Notes under the pieces: model-generated
What the model was told of the DNA's origin: nothing
Databases searched by the model: none
What the model saw: only the letters and a program-made list of their open reading frames with translations
Part shown: positions 12,005 to 20,439 of the stretch, piece by piece
How the letters are laid out: each line of letters begins with the position of its first letter
Position numbering within the stretch: the first letter of the stretch is position 1
Translations under genes and position numbers: made by a program
Source: Halomarina halobia
Lineage (GTDB): Archaea; Halobacteriota; Halobacteria; Halobacteriales; Haloarculaceae
Direction: 5' to 3'
Length of the DNA stretch: 64,000 nucleotides
Assembly: GCF_029338575.1 (NCBI RefSeq)
Contig: NZ_CP119992.1
Location: forward strand, 744,001 to 808,000

Positions 12005-12126
12005 GGACCGCCGTACGAATCGACGGGGCAAAAAGCCGGCTGGCCGGGGTGCGGACGCGCCGCGCTCACATCCGCCCGTCGAGCGGGCCGTCGTGCGATC
12101 CGACTATCCGACGACCCCCGATCCCG

Positions 12127-12762
12127 TCAGTCGAACTGCCGGCCGACCGTCAGCGCCGACGCGTCGCGGAGTCCGGGGACGTCGCGGTAGCGCCCCCCGG
12201 GTGCGACCGTCGCCGTCCAGCGACAGTCGGGGCAGGCGAGGACGCCCTGCCCCGAGACGATCGGCTCCGCACAGTCGGGACACGTACCGAACTCGACCCG
12301 CTCGGACCGGCAGGCCTCGTCGACGCGCGGCGGGAGGTCGCCGGCGCGCAGCGTCGCGGTCACCTCGGTGACGCCGTAGGTCCGCTCGCCCTCGGTGTGC
12401 GGAAAGACCGCTCCGAGACGGTCGTCCACGTAGATAGCGAGGCACACGAGCGGCGTCCTGAGTATCTCTCGGCGCTCGTTCGTTATCTCGGAGACCCGGG
12501 TCCGGCGTTCGAACGGCGGGCAGATGCTGACCCCCTGGCGCTCGGCCCACCGCCTGAACCGCCGGAAGGTCTCGATCGTCTCGTCCGACGTGACCGATCC
12601 CGAGAGGCTGACCTCGCTCGGCCACGATCGCAACACCAATCCGTCGATGTGTCCCTCGCGCTCGCACCGTTTCAGCGTCTCCACGTGCGCGTCGATCGGC
12701 TCCAAGAGCTGCGTCGGCCGGACGTGACACGCGATCGTGAGTTCCCCAGTAGCGTTTGACAT
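12127..12762 (-). CDS. haloarchaeal protein with C-terminal zinc ribbon, function unknown
   Basis: 211 residues. The first two thirds (LLEPIDAHVETLKRCEREG and following) read as an alpha/beta domain seen in haloarchaeal proteins of unknown function. The end has two CPDC knuckles (CPDCAEPIV and CPDCRWTAT) about 16 residues apart, which would bind one zinc ion. No signal or membrane segment is present. A regulatory or nucleic-acid-binding role is possible but not shown. Confidence 0.65.
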   Translation of the reverse strand: MSNATGELTIACHVRPTQLLEPIDAHVETLKRCEREGHIDGLVLRSWPSEVSLSGSVTSDETIETFRRFRRWAERQGVSICPPFERRTRVSEITNERREILRTPLVCLAIYVDDRLGAVFPHTEGERTYGVTEVTATLRAGDLPPRVDEACRSERVEFGTCPDCAEPIVSGQGVLACPDCRWTATVAPGGRYRDVPGLRDASALTVGRQFD

Positions 12763-12930
12763 GGTGACCCCCCGAGAGATCGGGCAGTCACGACGTTTCG
12801 GTCCGACTGCTGTAACACTTTTTACAGAAATCGCGAATGAGATTTCTCGATAAAACAGCGGGGGTGAACGAAGGGGGATGGATGAACTCCGCGCCTCCGA
12901 GACGAAGGCGACGGTCCGAGGTCAGCGTCG

Positions 12931-13476
12931 TCACTGCAGGTGGACCGCCACGTCCGCCTCGGTGATGATCCCCGTCATCCGCCCGCCCTCGATGACGATG
13001 ACGGCGTCGTGGTGATCGAGGTGGTTGTCGATCTCGTCGAGCGTCGCGTCGGGGGTGACCGTCGTGATGGACTCGCGCATCACGTCGGCGACGGGGAGGT
13101 CGCCGAGCCCCTCGTCGTCGCCCACCCGGCGGACGTCGCTGTTGCTGATGATGCCGACCGGGTAGCCGTCGTGGACGACCGGAAGCTGGGAGTAGCCCTC
13201 GTCGCTCATCACTTCGACCGCCCCGCGGACGCTGTCGTCGGGGGCGATGGCGGCGACGGGGCTGTGCATGATGTCGGCGGCGCGGAGGATGTCGCCCTCG
13301 GCCTCGTCGAGCGCGTTCACGATGCGCCGGAGGGTCGAGAGGCGCGGGTCGACGTCGTTCCCCTCGATCCGGGCGATGAGCGGCTGGGAGACGCCCGCCC
13401 GATCGGCGAGTTCGCTCTGGGTCAACTCCAGTTCCGTCCGTCGCTCGCGGAGGTCCTGCGGGGTGGGGAGTTCCAT
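12931..13476 (-). CDS. XRE-type HTH and CBS-pair transcription regulator
   Basis: 181 residues: an XRE/Cro helix-turn-helix at about 8-55 (LTQSELADRAGVSQPLIARIE) followed by two CBS repeats at about 65-120 and 128-181 ending GIITEADVAVHL. CBS pairs usually sense adenosyl ligands such as AMP, ATP or S-adenosylmethionine, so this is probably a ligand-responsive DNA-binding protein. The ATG lies close to an AT-rich stretch (AAATAACTACTGC) that could hold its promoter or operator. The targets are unknown. Confidence 0.85.
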   Translation of the reverse strand: MELPTPQDLRERRTELELTQSELADRAGVSQPLIARIEGNDVDPRLSTLRRIVNALDEAEGDILRAADIMHSPVAAIAPDDSVRGAVEVMSDEGYSQLPVVHDGYPVGIISNSDVRRVGDDEGLGDLPVADVMRESITTVTPDATLDEIDNHLDHHDAVIVIEGGRMTGIITEADVAVHLQ

Positions 13477-13536
13477 GCGGAGAAATAACTACTGCTCATA
13501 CTTGTTTGTACCGCTCGGCGGGAACTCGCCGCGTTC

Positions 13537-13902
13537 CTACCGGTCTCGGTCCTCCTCGTCCTGCATCTCGAACGTCTCGATGACCTTCAGCGGGACGTCG
13601 CGGAGCGCGCCGCCGATCTCGCTCTTGGCGATGCGCTGGGCGTGCTGCTCGCCGTCGGCGTTGAACACCTTCATCTCCAGCAGGAGACCGACGAGGGCGG
13701 TGTCGGCGGCGATGAACGCCGAGTCGAACGTCTCGCCGCAGGCCGGACAGGGCGTCCCGCCGACCTCGACCTCCACGTAGTCCATGTCCTTCCGGTTCAA
13801 TCGCTTGCCGGCCTCGCTCACCGCGACGCCGATGGCGTCGTCGATCGCCTCGACGTCGCGCACGAGCCACGCCGCCTCCATCGCCACCAGATAGTTCGTC
13901 AT
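13537..13902 (-). CDS. UPF0212 family protein (first of two paralogues)
   Basis: 121 residues starting MTNYLVAMEAAWLVRDVEAIDDAIGVAV, with one CPACG zinc-type knuckle in the middle and a conserved end (QHAQRIAKSEIGGALRDVPL). It matches the archaeal UPF0212/DUF555 family, whose function is not known. A second member lies at 62784-63230; the two share the VFNxxxxQHAxRIAxxEIG block. It lies 60 bases downstream of the XRE-CBS gene on the same strand. Confidence 0.85.
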   Translation of the reverse strand: MTNYLVAMEAAWLVRDVEAIDDAIGVAVSEAGKRLNRKDMDYVEVEVGGTPCPACGETFDSAFIAADTALVGLLLEMKVFNADGEQHAQRIAKSEIGGALRDVPLKVIETFEMQDEEDRDR

Positions 13903-14174
13903 ACGTCCGCCTCGTCCCGCGCGTTATCGGTCTTTGTGGTTTCCGCCCGCGGACCTCGCCCGCGCACGTCACGCCGAATTCCGCCATAACTTATGCGGAT
14001 ATTGCCGATCGCTAAACTGCCAGTTACGCGAAACTGGAGGTCGTAGATCGGCGCGGTTGCTCCCCGATCAAGTACGGTTGAATCGCCATACGTAGCGACC
14101 GTGCGTGGACGTGTCGTGGCACCGGGTGAGCCACAACGCTTATGTGCTCATCTGTGGCTGAGGACTGATACGAG

Positions 14175-14372
14175 ATGGTGTTCGAACGGCTTCGGTCCGT
14201 CACCCTGTTTGCCCTGTATCAGGCCGCCCTCCTCACGGGCATCCTCATGCTCCCGGTAGCGATGGTCGCGCGTCGCGTCGGCCTCCCGTTCCTCCCGGTC
14301 CACCGGGCGATCGGGCGACTGGGGGACGCCTACGAGCGATCGAGGGAGTTCGCGGAATCGACCGACGAGTGA
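14175..14372 (+). CDS. small membrane protein, unknown function
   Basis: 65 residues with one long hydrophobic stretch (about 10-33: LFALYQAALLTGILMLPVAM) and a charged C-terminal tail. It probably has one or two transmembrane segments. It lies 38 bases ahead of psmB on the same strand, but psmB has its own TATA box within this gap, so a functional link is not certain. Confidence 0.65.
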   Translation: MVFERLRSVTLFALYQAALLTGILMLPVAMVARRVGLPFLPVHRAIGRLGDAYERSREFAESTDE

Positions 14373-14383
14373 TCGAAGGGGTG

Positions 14384-14390
14384 CTTTTAT
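14384..14390 (+). promoter_or_regulatory. TATA-box promoter of psmB
   Basis: CTTTTAT lies 21-27 bases ahead of the GTG at 14411, the spacing of a leaderless haloarchaeal transcript. Confidence 0.55.
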
Positions 14391-14410
14391 CAGCGCAGGA
14401 CGGATAGCCC

Positions 14411-15133
14411 GTGGTAATGTACCGCCACAGTCAGTCCTCGTTCGACTTCGACCGGCGCGACTACGAGGCTCCGATCTACGAACCGGAGATCGGCCAGCTG
14501 CCGGACGTCTCCGAGAAGGACTTAGAGAAGGTAAACCAGACAGGGACGACGACCATCGGCATCTCGACCGCGGACGGCGTCGTCATCGCGACGGACATGC
14601 GCGCCTCGCTGGGCGGGCGGTTCGTCTCCAACAAGAACGTCCAGAAGGTCGAGCAGATCCACCCGACGGCCGCGCTCACGCTCGTCGGGAGCGTCGGCGG
14701 CGCGCAGTCGTTCATCCGCTCGCTCCGCGCCGAGGTGAACCTCTACGAAGCCCGCCGCGGCGAGCCCATGAACATGCGGGCGCTCTCGACGCTCGCGGGT
14801 AACTTCGCGCGGGGCGGCCCCTTCTTCGCCATCAACCCCATCCTCGGGGGCGTGGACGACGAGGGCCACCACGTCTACTCGATCGACCCGGCGGGCGGCG
14901 TCATGGAGGACGACTACACCGTCACCGGCTCCGGCCTGACGGTCGCCTACGGGACGCTCGAACGCGAGTACCGCGACGACATGACCAACGACGAGGCGAA
15001 GGAGGTCGCCGCGAGCGCCGTCAAGGCCGCCGTCGAGCGCGACACCGGCTCGGGCAACGGCGTCTTCCTCGCCGAGGTGACCGGGGAAGGCGTCGAGATC
15101 CGGGGGCACAAGGACTTCGGCGAGGTCCTGTAA
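14411..15133 (+). CDS. psmB: proteasome subunit beta
   Basis: 240 residues counted from the GTG at 14411; an ATG two codons later is an alternative start. It forms the inner catalytic rings of the 20S proteasome. The propeptide ends at Gly45, and self-cleavage exposes Thr46 (QTG/TTTIGIST), the nucleophile. TDMRASLGG and SVGGAQSFIRSLRAE are typical of the family. The alpha subunit gene is far away in the same window (53803). Confidence 0.96.
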   Translation: MVMYRHSQSSFDFDRRDYEAPIYEPEIGQLPDVSEKDLEKVNQTGTTTIGISTADGVVIATDMRASLGGRFVSNKNVQKVEQIHPTAALTLVGSVGGAQSFIRSLRAEVNLYEARRGEPMNMRALSTLAGNFARGGPFFAINPILGGVDDEGHHVYSIDPAGGVMEDDYTVTGSGLTVAYGTLEREYRDDMTNDEAKEVAASAVKAAVERDTGSGNGVFLAEVTGEGVEIRGHKDFGEVL

Positions 15134-15240
15134 CACTCCTCCGCCCCCGCCCTCTCGACCCCTCCTTCATCCCCGCGGGAGTTCCATCGCGAGCTGTACG
15201 TAGAGGTTCACCTTTGTCCCCGGCCCGCGTGGAGTGCACC

Positions 15241-15675
15241 ATGGCCCGACGGGTTCTCGTCGCCTACGACGGATCGCTGCTCGCCGAGCGCGGACTGGCG
15301 TTCGCCACGAGCGAGTTCCCGGACGACGACATCGTCGCCCTCTACGTGGTCGACCGGGAGCGCGACGCGACCGCGATGAGCGGCTGGGGCGACGACCCCC
15401 ACGAGTGGGAGGACTGGCTCGACGCCGAACGCGAGCACGCGGAGGAACTGTTCGATCAGGCGGAGACGATCGCCGAACGCGAGGGGGCGACGATCCGGAC
15501 CGCCGTCGCCGTCGGCCGGGTCCACGAGACGATCGTGCGATACGCCGCGGACCACGACGCGGACATGGTCGTCGTCGGCACGCACGGCCGGTCGACCCTG
15601 AAGAAGGCCCTCCTCGGGAGCGTGGCGGAGGAGGTCACCCGCAGATCGCCCGTGCCCGTCGTGACCGTCCGGTAG
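15241..15675 (+). CDS. universal stress protein UspA family
   Basis: A 144-residue single-domain UspA protein. The start is the ATG at 15241 just after a GGAG element; the fold opens with RVLVAYDGS. The ATP-binding signature GTHGRSTLKKALLGSVAEEV is complete (G-2x-G-9x-G-S), so nucleotide binding is likely. Haloarchaea carry dozens of such proteins with poorly known roles in stress or regulation. It is convergent with purM, 25 bases away. Confidence 0.9.
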   Translation: MARRVLVAYDGSLLAERGLAFATSEFPDDDIVALYVVDRERDATAMSGWGDDPHEWEDWLDAEREHAEELFDQAETIAEREGATIRTAVAVGRVHETIVRYAADHDADMVVVGTHGRSTLKKALLGSVAEEVTRRSPVPVVTVR

Positions 15676-15700
15676 GTCGGTAGCCCACCCGACGAACCGC

Positions 15701-16720
15701 CTACGACAACGTCAACCCCCGGATCTCTACCGCCCCCGCCTCGCCCTCCGCCTCCTCGACGCGACCGACGACGCGACCGTCGGTCGCCTCGGCGACCGAC
15801 TCGGCGTCCGCCGGGGCGAGCGCCGCCACGAAGCCGGTACCCATGTTGAACGTCCGGTACATCTCCTCGTCGGCCACGTTCCCCTCGTTCTGAACGAACT
15901 CGAAGACCGGGTTCGGGTCGAAGGGGTCGTCGACGACGTAGCGGCGCTCGCCCATCCGCAGCAGGTTCGTCCACCCGCCGCCGGTGACGTGGGCGGCGGC
16001 GTGCGCGCCGTGCTCGCGCAGGGGCGCGAGCAGCTCCGCGTAGATGCGCGTCGGTTCGAGCAGCACCTCCCCCACCGTGCGCGACTCGTCGAGCGGGAAC
16101 GGGTCCGCGAACTCGTGGTTCCTCGCGGCGGCCTTCCGCGCCAGCGTGAGGCCGTTCGAGTGGACGCCGCTCGCCGGGAACCCGACGAGCGCGTCGCCCG
16201 CCTCGGCCGCGCCGGGGAAGAGCGCGTCCTTCGGCGCGAGGCCGGCGCAGGTCCCCGCGAGGTCGAGTCCCCGGATCACGTCGGGCATCACGGCCGTCTC
16301 GCCGCCGACGAGCGCGACGCCCGCCTCGGCCGCGCCCGCCGCGAGCCCGCGACCCACCTGCTCCGCCACGTCGTCGTCCGGCGCGTCCACCGCGAGGTAG
16401 TCCACGAACGCCACGGGCTCGACGCCCGCCGCGACGAGGTCGTTCACGTTCATCGCGATGCAGTCGATGCCGATGGTGGTGAAGTCGTCCAGCGCCTCGG
16501 CGACGAGCAGTTTCGTCCCGACGCCGTCCGTGGCGAGCGCGAGGTAGCGGTCGCCGATGTCGACGAGGCCCGCGTAGTCGCCCTCGAACTCGCCGACCGC
16601 GCCGACGAGCGCCGCCGTCGCCGCCTCGCTGTCCGCGATGTCCACGCCCGCCCCCGAGTAGGTCATCCGCTCCTCGCCGTTCTCGCTCCCGCCGTCGCTC
16701 TCACCGGCGTCCTCGCTCAT
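15701..16720 (-). CDS. purM: phosphoribosylformylglycinamidine cyclo-ligase
   Basis: AIR synthetase, which uses ATP to close the imidazole ring in purine synthesis. The protein has about 339 residues from the ATG at 16720, beginning with an acidic tail and then MTYSGAGVDI. Family motifs include ATDGVGTKL, GGETAVMPD and GGGWTNLLRM. The AIRS N-terminal domain covers about 50-160 and the C-terminal domain the rest. purD is also in this window (26242), but the two genes are not linked. Confidence 0.95.
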   Translation of the reverse strand: MSEDAGESDGGSENGEERMTYSGAGVDIADSEAATAALVGAVGEFEGDYAGLVDIGDRYLALATDGVGTKLLVAEALDDFTTIGIDCIAMNVNDLVAAGVEPVAFVDYLAVDAPDDDVAEQVGRGLAAGAAEAGVALVGGETAVMPDVIRGLDLAGTCAGLAPKDALFPGAAEAGDALVGFPASGVHSNGLTLARKAAARNHEFADPFPLDESRTVGEVLLEPTRIYAELLAPLREHGAHAAAHVTGGGWTNLLRMGERRYVVDDPFDPNPVFEFVQNEGNVADEEMYRTFNMGTGFVAALAPADAESVAEATDGRVVGRVEEAEGEAGAVEIRGLTLS

Positions 16721-16789
16721 GCGCGAGAGGGCGAGAGGGGCGGACAAAAGCCCACCGGAAGGGGGTGGAGGCGGAGGCTGGCGGGGGGA

Positions 16790-17158
16790 TCAGGTTGGCC
16801 GCGCCGGCCGCTCGAAGACGACGAGGCGGAACGCGACGAACAGCGCGAACAGCACGAGACCGCTGAGCGCGGCGGCGACGTACGGGAGGCTCGCCCCGCG
16901 CGTCCAGCCGAACGCGGGGTGCTCGGCGACGAGGCGGGGAACCACCCACCCGGCGAGGAAGACGCCGAGGGTCGCCCCGAAACCGAGGAGCCACCGCGCG
17001 GCGCGCGGGGCGAGGGCGGCCACGGCGACGACGAGCACGACCGCGGCGAACGGCGCGGCGTACGACGAGAACAGCCCCAGTACGTACGAGACGAACAGCA
17101 GGGCGCTCGCCGCGACGACCGCGCCGTCGAACGCCGTCTCCCGCAGTCTGGCGGGCAT
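16790..17158 (-). CDS. small integral membrane protein, unknown function
   Basis: 122 residues with about four hydrophobic helices (VVAASALLFVSYVLGLF, FAAVVLVVAVAALA, LLGFGATLGVFLAG and LSGLVLFALFVAFRLVVF). It has no signal for a known family. It follows the M50 protease gene by 42 bases on the same strand, so it may belong to the same transcript as the membrane proteins TraB and M50. Confidence 0.65.
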   Translation of the reverse strand: MPARLRETAFDGAVVAASALLFVSYVLGLFSSYAAPFAAVVLVVAVAALAPRAARWLLGFGATLGVFLAGWVVPRLVAEHPAFGWTRGASLPYVAAALSGLVLFALFVAFRLVVFERPARPT

Positions 17159-17200
17159 ACCTGTCCGGTTCGTTATTCTGGATCGACAAGTACCTTCCCC

Positions 17201-17815
17201 CTAGAACCCCGTTCCGACGAACAGCAGCGCGAGCACCGCGAGGCCGGCGCAGATCACGAACGAGACGGCGAAGATGACGGTGCTCCACCCGAGGACCTTC
17301 CGGCCGTCGAGCGGGCCGAAGGGAATCATGTTGAACCCCGCGAGGATGAGGTTGATGGTCACGCCCAGCTGTCCCACCGTCCCGAGCGAGGGGAGGACGA
17401 GCAGCGGCGCGAACACGCCCGCGAGGACGACGTTGGTCGCCGGGCCGGCGAGCGCGATGAGGCCGACCTGTCGCTTCGTGATCGGCCGCCCGCCGTGGTA
17501 GACCGCCCCCGGCGCGGCGAAGAGGAACCCGGCGAGCCCCGCGCCGATGGCGAGCGCGAGCATGCCGTAGTCCGCCCGAAACTCCGCGAGCTGACCGAAG
17601 CGCACCGCGACCACCTTGTGCGCGAGTTCGTGCAGGAGAAAGCCCACGCCGACGGTGAACATGCTGACGAGGAGAGGCTCGACGGCCCGCGCGACGGCGA
17701 GGTCGCCCCACAGCAGGCCGAACGCCAGGCCCCGGTCGAGAAAGAGCGCGAAGGCGACGCCGAGCGCCAGCCACGCCGCGCCGAGGTCGACCACCTCCCG
17801 GGTCGAGAAGCGCAC
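17201..17815 (-). CDS. site-2 type membrane metalloprotease (peptidase M50)
   Basis: About 204 residues from a GTG at 17815, one base after the traB-like stop; a longer start at 17863 would overlap that gene. The zinc motif HELAH lies in GFLLHELAHKVVAVRFGQ, and the third-ligand region reads NMIPFGPLDGRKVLGW, typical of M50 proteases that cut inside membranes. About five to six transmembrane helices are visible. Tight coupling to the TraB-family gene suggests a shared membrane-quality or signalling role, which is inference. Confidence 0.87.
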   Translation of the reverse strand: MRFSTREVVDLGAAWLALGVAFALFLDRGLAFGLLWGDLAVARAVEPLLVSMFTVGVGFLLHELAHKVVAVRFGQLAEFRADYGMLALAIGAGLAGFLFAAPGAVYHGGRPITKRQVGLIALAGPATNVVLAGVFAPLLVLPSLGTVGQLGVTINLILAGFNMIPFGPLDGRKVLGWSTVIFAVSFVICAGLAVLALLFVGTGF

Positions 17816-17816
17816 C

Positions 17817-19304
17817 TCAGAGCACCCCCCGGAGTACGAGGTCGACGCTGTTTCTGACCCCATCGAGCAGGAGGGCGACGATCTCGCCGGCGCTGTCGAA
17901 CCCCTGACCGCTGAACAGGATCGGCACGAGGACCCAGAGGAAGAGCACCGATCCGATGAAGCTCCCGACGTTCGCCATGGCGACGACGAGGATGAGACGG
18001 AACAGGGGCACCTCGCGCATCCGCGCGAGGAGATCGCGGAGGGGGCTCTCCTCGTCCTTCAGGATCTCGTTGAGCGTGGCGATGTCGGTGACGTTGACCT
18101 GCGTGTAGCGCAGTTCGACGTACCCCGCGAACCAGCCCGGCGCGAGCAGCGGGTTGATGCTCGTGAGCCAGGCGACCGCGCCGCCGACGAGCGCGCTCGT
18201 CCAGTGGGCCCCGGCGAGCTTCGCCAGCGCGAACGTGAACGCGCCGTTGACGAGGAACCACGCGGCGAACAGTTCGAGCAGGAACGAGTCCTGGACGCCC
18301 GCCATCGCCAGCAGCACGAAGAACACGAGGAAGCCGAGGGTGAACAGGTAGCCGAAGACCTTCGCCAGCGAGAAGCGCCGCCCCGACTGCGTGCCGACGA
18401 GCGAGTCCATCGGCGGCAGCGTCTCGGGCCGGGCGAGGTAGCGTTCGATCCCCTCGCGGTGGCCCGCGCCGACGACGGCGACCACGTCGTGGCCCTGCTC
18501 GCGGAGCGAGACGAGCCGGTGTGCGATGAAGGCGTCGCGCTCGTCGATGAGCGCCTCCGCGCCGCCGGGGGAGAACCGGCGGAACTCCTCCATCATCGCG
18601 CTCACGACGTCGGTGTCGGTGAGATCGGACATGTCGAACTCCTCCACCTCCTCGGGCTCGGCGTCGACGACGCCGAACACGACCGCGAGCACCGCGCCCA
18701 GCGCCGCGCCGAGTCCCAGCGCAACGACCGCCGCGTCGGCGAGCGCGATCAGCAGGCCGGGACCGACGGCCGGGACGAGAAACGGCCCGGCGATCGACTC
18801 GGCGACGATAGCGACGAGCGCGCCGAGAAACAGCCCCGTCGCGACGCCGAGCTTCCGCGCGTCGGTGATGTTGAGCGCGAGTCCGCCGACGAGCTTCAGC
18901 TTCTCGAACGCGGAGAGGCGCGCCCAGAAGCGCTGGATCGTCACCTGGATGTCGCGGTCGACGAGCGCGACGCCGAGGCCGAGTCGCTCCGCCGCGTCGA
19001 TCCCCGCGAGCATGTCCGCGCCGGGGCTGATGTCGAATTCCTCGCCCAGTCGCGCCTGCACGTACGAGAGCATCCAGTACGCGAGAAACTGAAAGACGGT
19101 GTTCCCCCGAAGGAGATCGCCAGCGTCGAGGTCGTCCGGGCCGTCGCCGCGAAGTTGGCGGTAGCGTCCCTCGTCGAGTTCGACGGCCACCACGTCGGGC
19201 CGTTCCTCCTCGACGGCGCGTTCGACTTCCTCGACGCTGTCCGCGGAGACGTGGGCCGTTCCGACGACACGTACCGACCCCCGCTCCGGGGCCTGCTCAC
19301 TCAT
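17817..19304 (-). CDS. TraB/GumN-family membrane protein
   Basis: 495 residues. The N-terminal TraB/PrgY domain starts VRVVGTAHVSADSVEEVERA and includes the conserved RPDVVAVELDEGRY and VVGAGHREGIERYL segments. A membrane part with several helices follows (about 330-495). The fold is related to putative metalloproteases of the Tiki/TraB superfamily; bacterial PrgY/TraB dampen pheromone signals. The archaeal substrate is unknown. It is the first gene of a run with the M50 protease. Confidence 0.88.
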   Translation of the reverse strand: MSEQAPERGSVRVVGTAHVSADSVEEVERAVEEERPDVVAVELDEGRYRQLRGDGPDDLDAGDLLRGNTVFQFLAYWMLSYVQARLGEEFDISPGADMLAGIDAAERLGLGVALVDRDIQVTIQRFWARLSAFEKLKLVGGLALNITDARKLGVATGLFLGALVAIVAESIAGPFLVPAVGPGLLIALADAAVVALGLGAALGAVLAVVFGVVDAEPEEVEEFDMSDLTDTDVVSAMMEEFRRFSPGGAEALIDERDAFIAHRLVSLREQGHDVVAVVGAGHREGIERYLARPETLPPMDSLVGTQSGRRFSLAKVFGYLFTLGFLVFFVLLAMAGVQDSFLLELFAAWFLVNGAFTFALAKLAGAHWTSALVGGAVAWLTSINPLLAPGWFAGYVELRYTQVNVTDIATLNEILKDEESPLRDLLARMREVPLFRLILVVAMANVGSFIGSVLFLWVLVPILFSGQGFDSAGEIVALLLDGVRNSVDLVLRGVL

Positions 19305-19376
19305 TGCTACTGGCTATCGGTTCAGCCTTCATACCAGTATCGCCGTCGAACGAGAAGTGGCCGACGGACGGTCGTT

Positions 19377-19655
19377 CTACTCGACGACGACGGATCCCGT
19401 GCTCTCCACCGTGAAGGTGTGCCCGCCGTAGTCGAGGATCACCTCCCCGGGCGCGCGGGGTTCGCCGTTGTAGCGCGGCGCGAACAGCGAGTCGAGCGCG
19501 TCCGGATCGATGACGTCGTACAGCGTCCGCGGCGCGTCGGCGTCAAGCGTCTCTTTCATCGCGTAGACGAGCAACTCCGACAGGTCCGAACGGTCGACCG
19601 CCATATCCACGCTTGCTGGACTGTACACCGTCTGTGAGGGGGCATTTTGCGACAT
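19377..19655 (-). CDS. HalOD1 output-domain protein
   Basis: A 92-residue acidic protein; the ATG at 19655 was chosen because upstream sequence in frame is Arg-rich read-through. The body (SDLSELLVYAMKETLDADAP, then LYDVIDPDALDSLF and VILDYGGHTFTVESTGSVVV) fits the stand-alone HalOD1 domain found only in haloarchaea and often fused to receiver domains. It is thought to be a signal-output module, but its role is not known. Confidence 0.85.
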   Translation of the reverse strand: MSQNAPSQTVYSPASVDMAVDRSDLSELLVYAMKETLDADAPRTLYDVIDPDALDSLFAPRYNGEPRAPGEVILDYGGHTFTVESTGSVVVE

Positions 19656-19911
19656 ACGCTCTTGGATGCCGGTCAGTGGGTTGCCTCTACTGTCGTACGG
19701 ACCCGACGACACGCCGCCGTCGGGCCCTGTACCCGGATGCAACCGGGGGCCGACTGGCTCCCGCCGCCTCGCGCGGCGGTTGGCACAGCTTGGCACTGCT
19801 AACACATAAAGTTTCGAGTTATTCTCTATTTCTTGTTTTTATTGATACCGTATCTATCCGCGGGCGTTCGGGATACCAGCACCTAAGACCCGCGGACGCC
19901 ACGGGGGCGAC

Positions 19912-20397
19912 ATGGAGCCGGTACCGTTGTCGGCGTCGTACACCGAGATGACCGAGATCCTGCTGCCGAACGACACGAACAACCTCGGCCGCGCGCTCGG
20001 CGGCGCGGTGCTGAACTGGATGGACATCTGCGGGGCCGTCGCCGCGATGCGCTTCGCGAGCAACCAAGTCGTGACGGCGTCGATGGACCACGTGGACTTC
20101 ATCTCGCCCATCGAACAGGGCGAGGTGGTCGTCGTGGAGGCGTACGTCTTCGCAACCGGTCGCACGAGCCTCGACGTGAAGGTGGACGTCCACGCCGAGA
20201 ACCCCCGCAGCGAGAGTCCCGACCGCGCGACGACGAGTTCGTTCTTCACCTTCGTCGCGCTCGACGAGGACGGCCGGCCGACGCCGGTCCCCGAGGTCGC
20301 CTGCGAGACCGCGGAGGAGGAGTCGATGCGCGAGGAGGCCGCCGCGGAGCGGCGGGCGCAACTGGAGCAGGTCGTGGATCGGCTGGAGGAGGGGTAG
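19912..20397 (+). CDS. acyl-CoA thioesterase, hotdog fold
   Basis: 161 residues with the hotdog signature of the BFIT/ACOT7-like cytosolic thioesterases: LPNDTNNLGRALGGAVLNWMD (about 18-38), where Asn/Asp act on the thioester, and the following MDHVDFISPI strand. The C terminus is a charged helix. It would hydrolyse acyl-CoA esters in the cytoplasm. A TATA-like CACCTAAGA lies about 25-30 bases upstream. The preceding AT-rich stretch 19805-19860 stands out from the GC-rich surroundings. Confidence 0.88.
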   Translation: MEPVPLSASYTEMTEILLPNDTNNLGRALGGAVLNWMDICGAVAAMRFASNQVVTASMDHVDFISPIEQGEVVVVEAYVFATGRTSLDVKVDVHAENPRSESPDRATTSSFFTFVALDEDGRPTPVPEVACETAEEESMREEAAAERRAQLEQVVDRLEEG

Positions 20398-20439
20398 TCG
20401 TACTCGAGCGAGGGACCGCGGCCGACGAACCGCTCGTCT

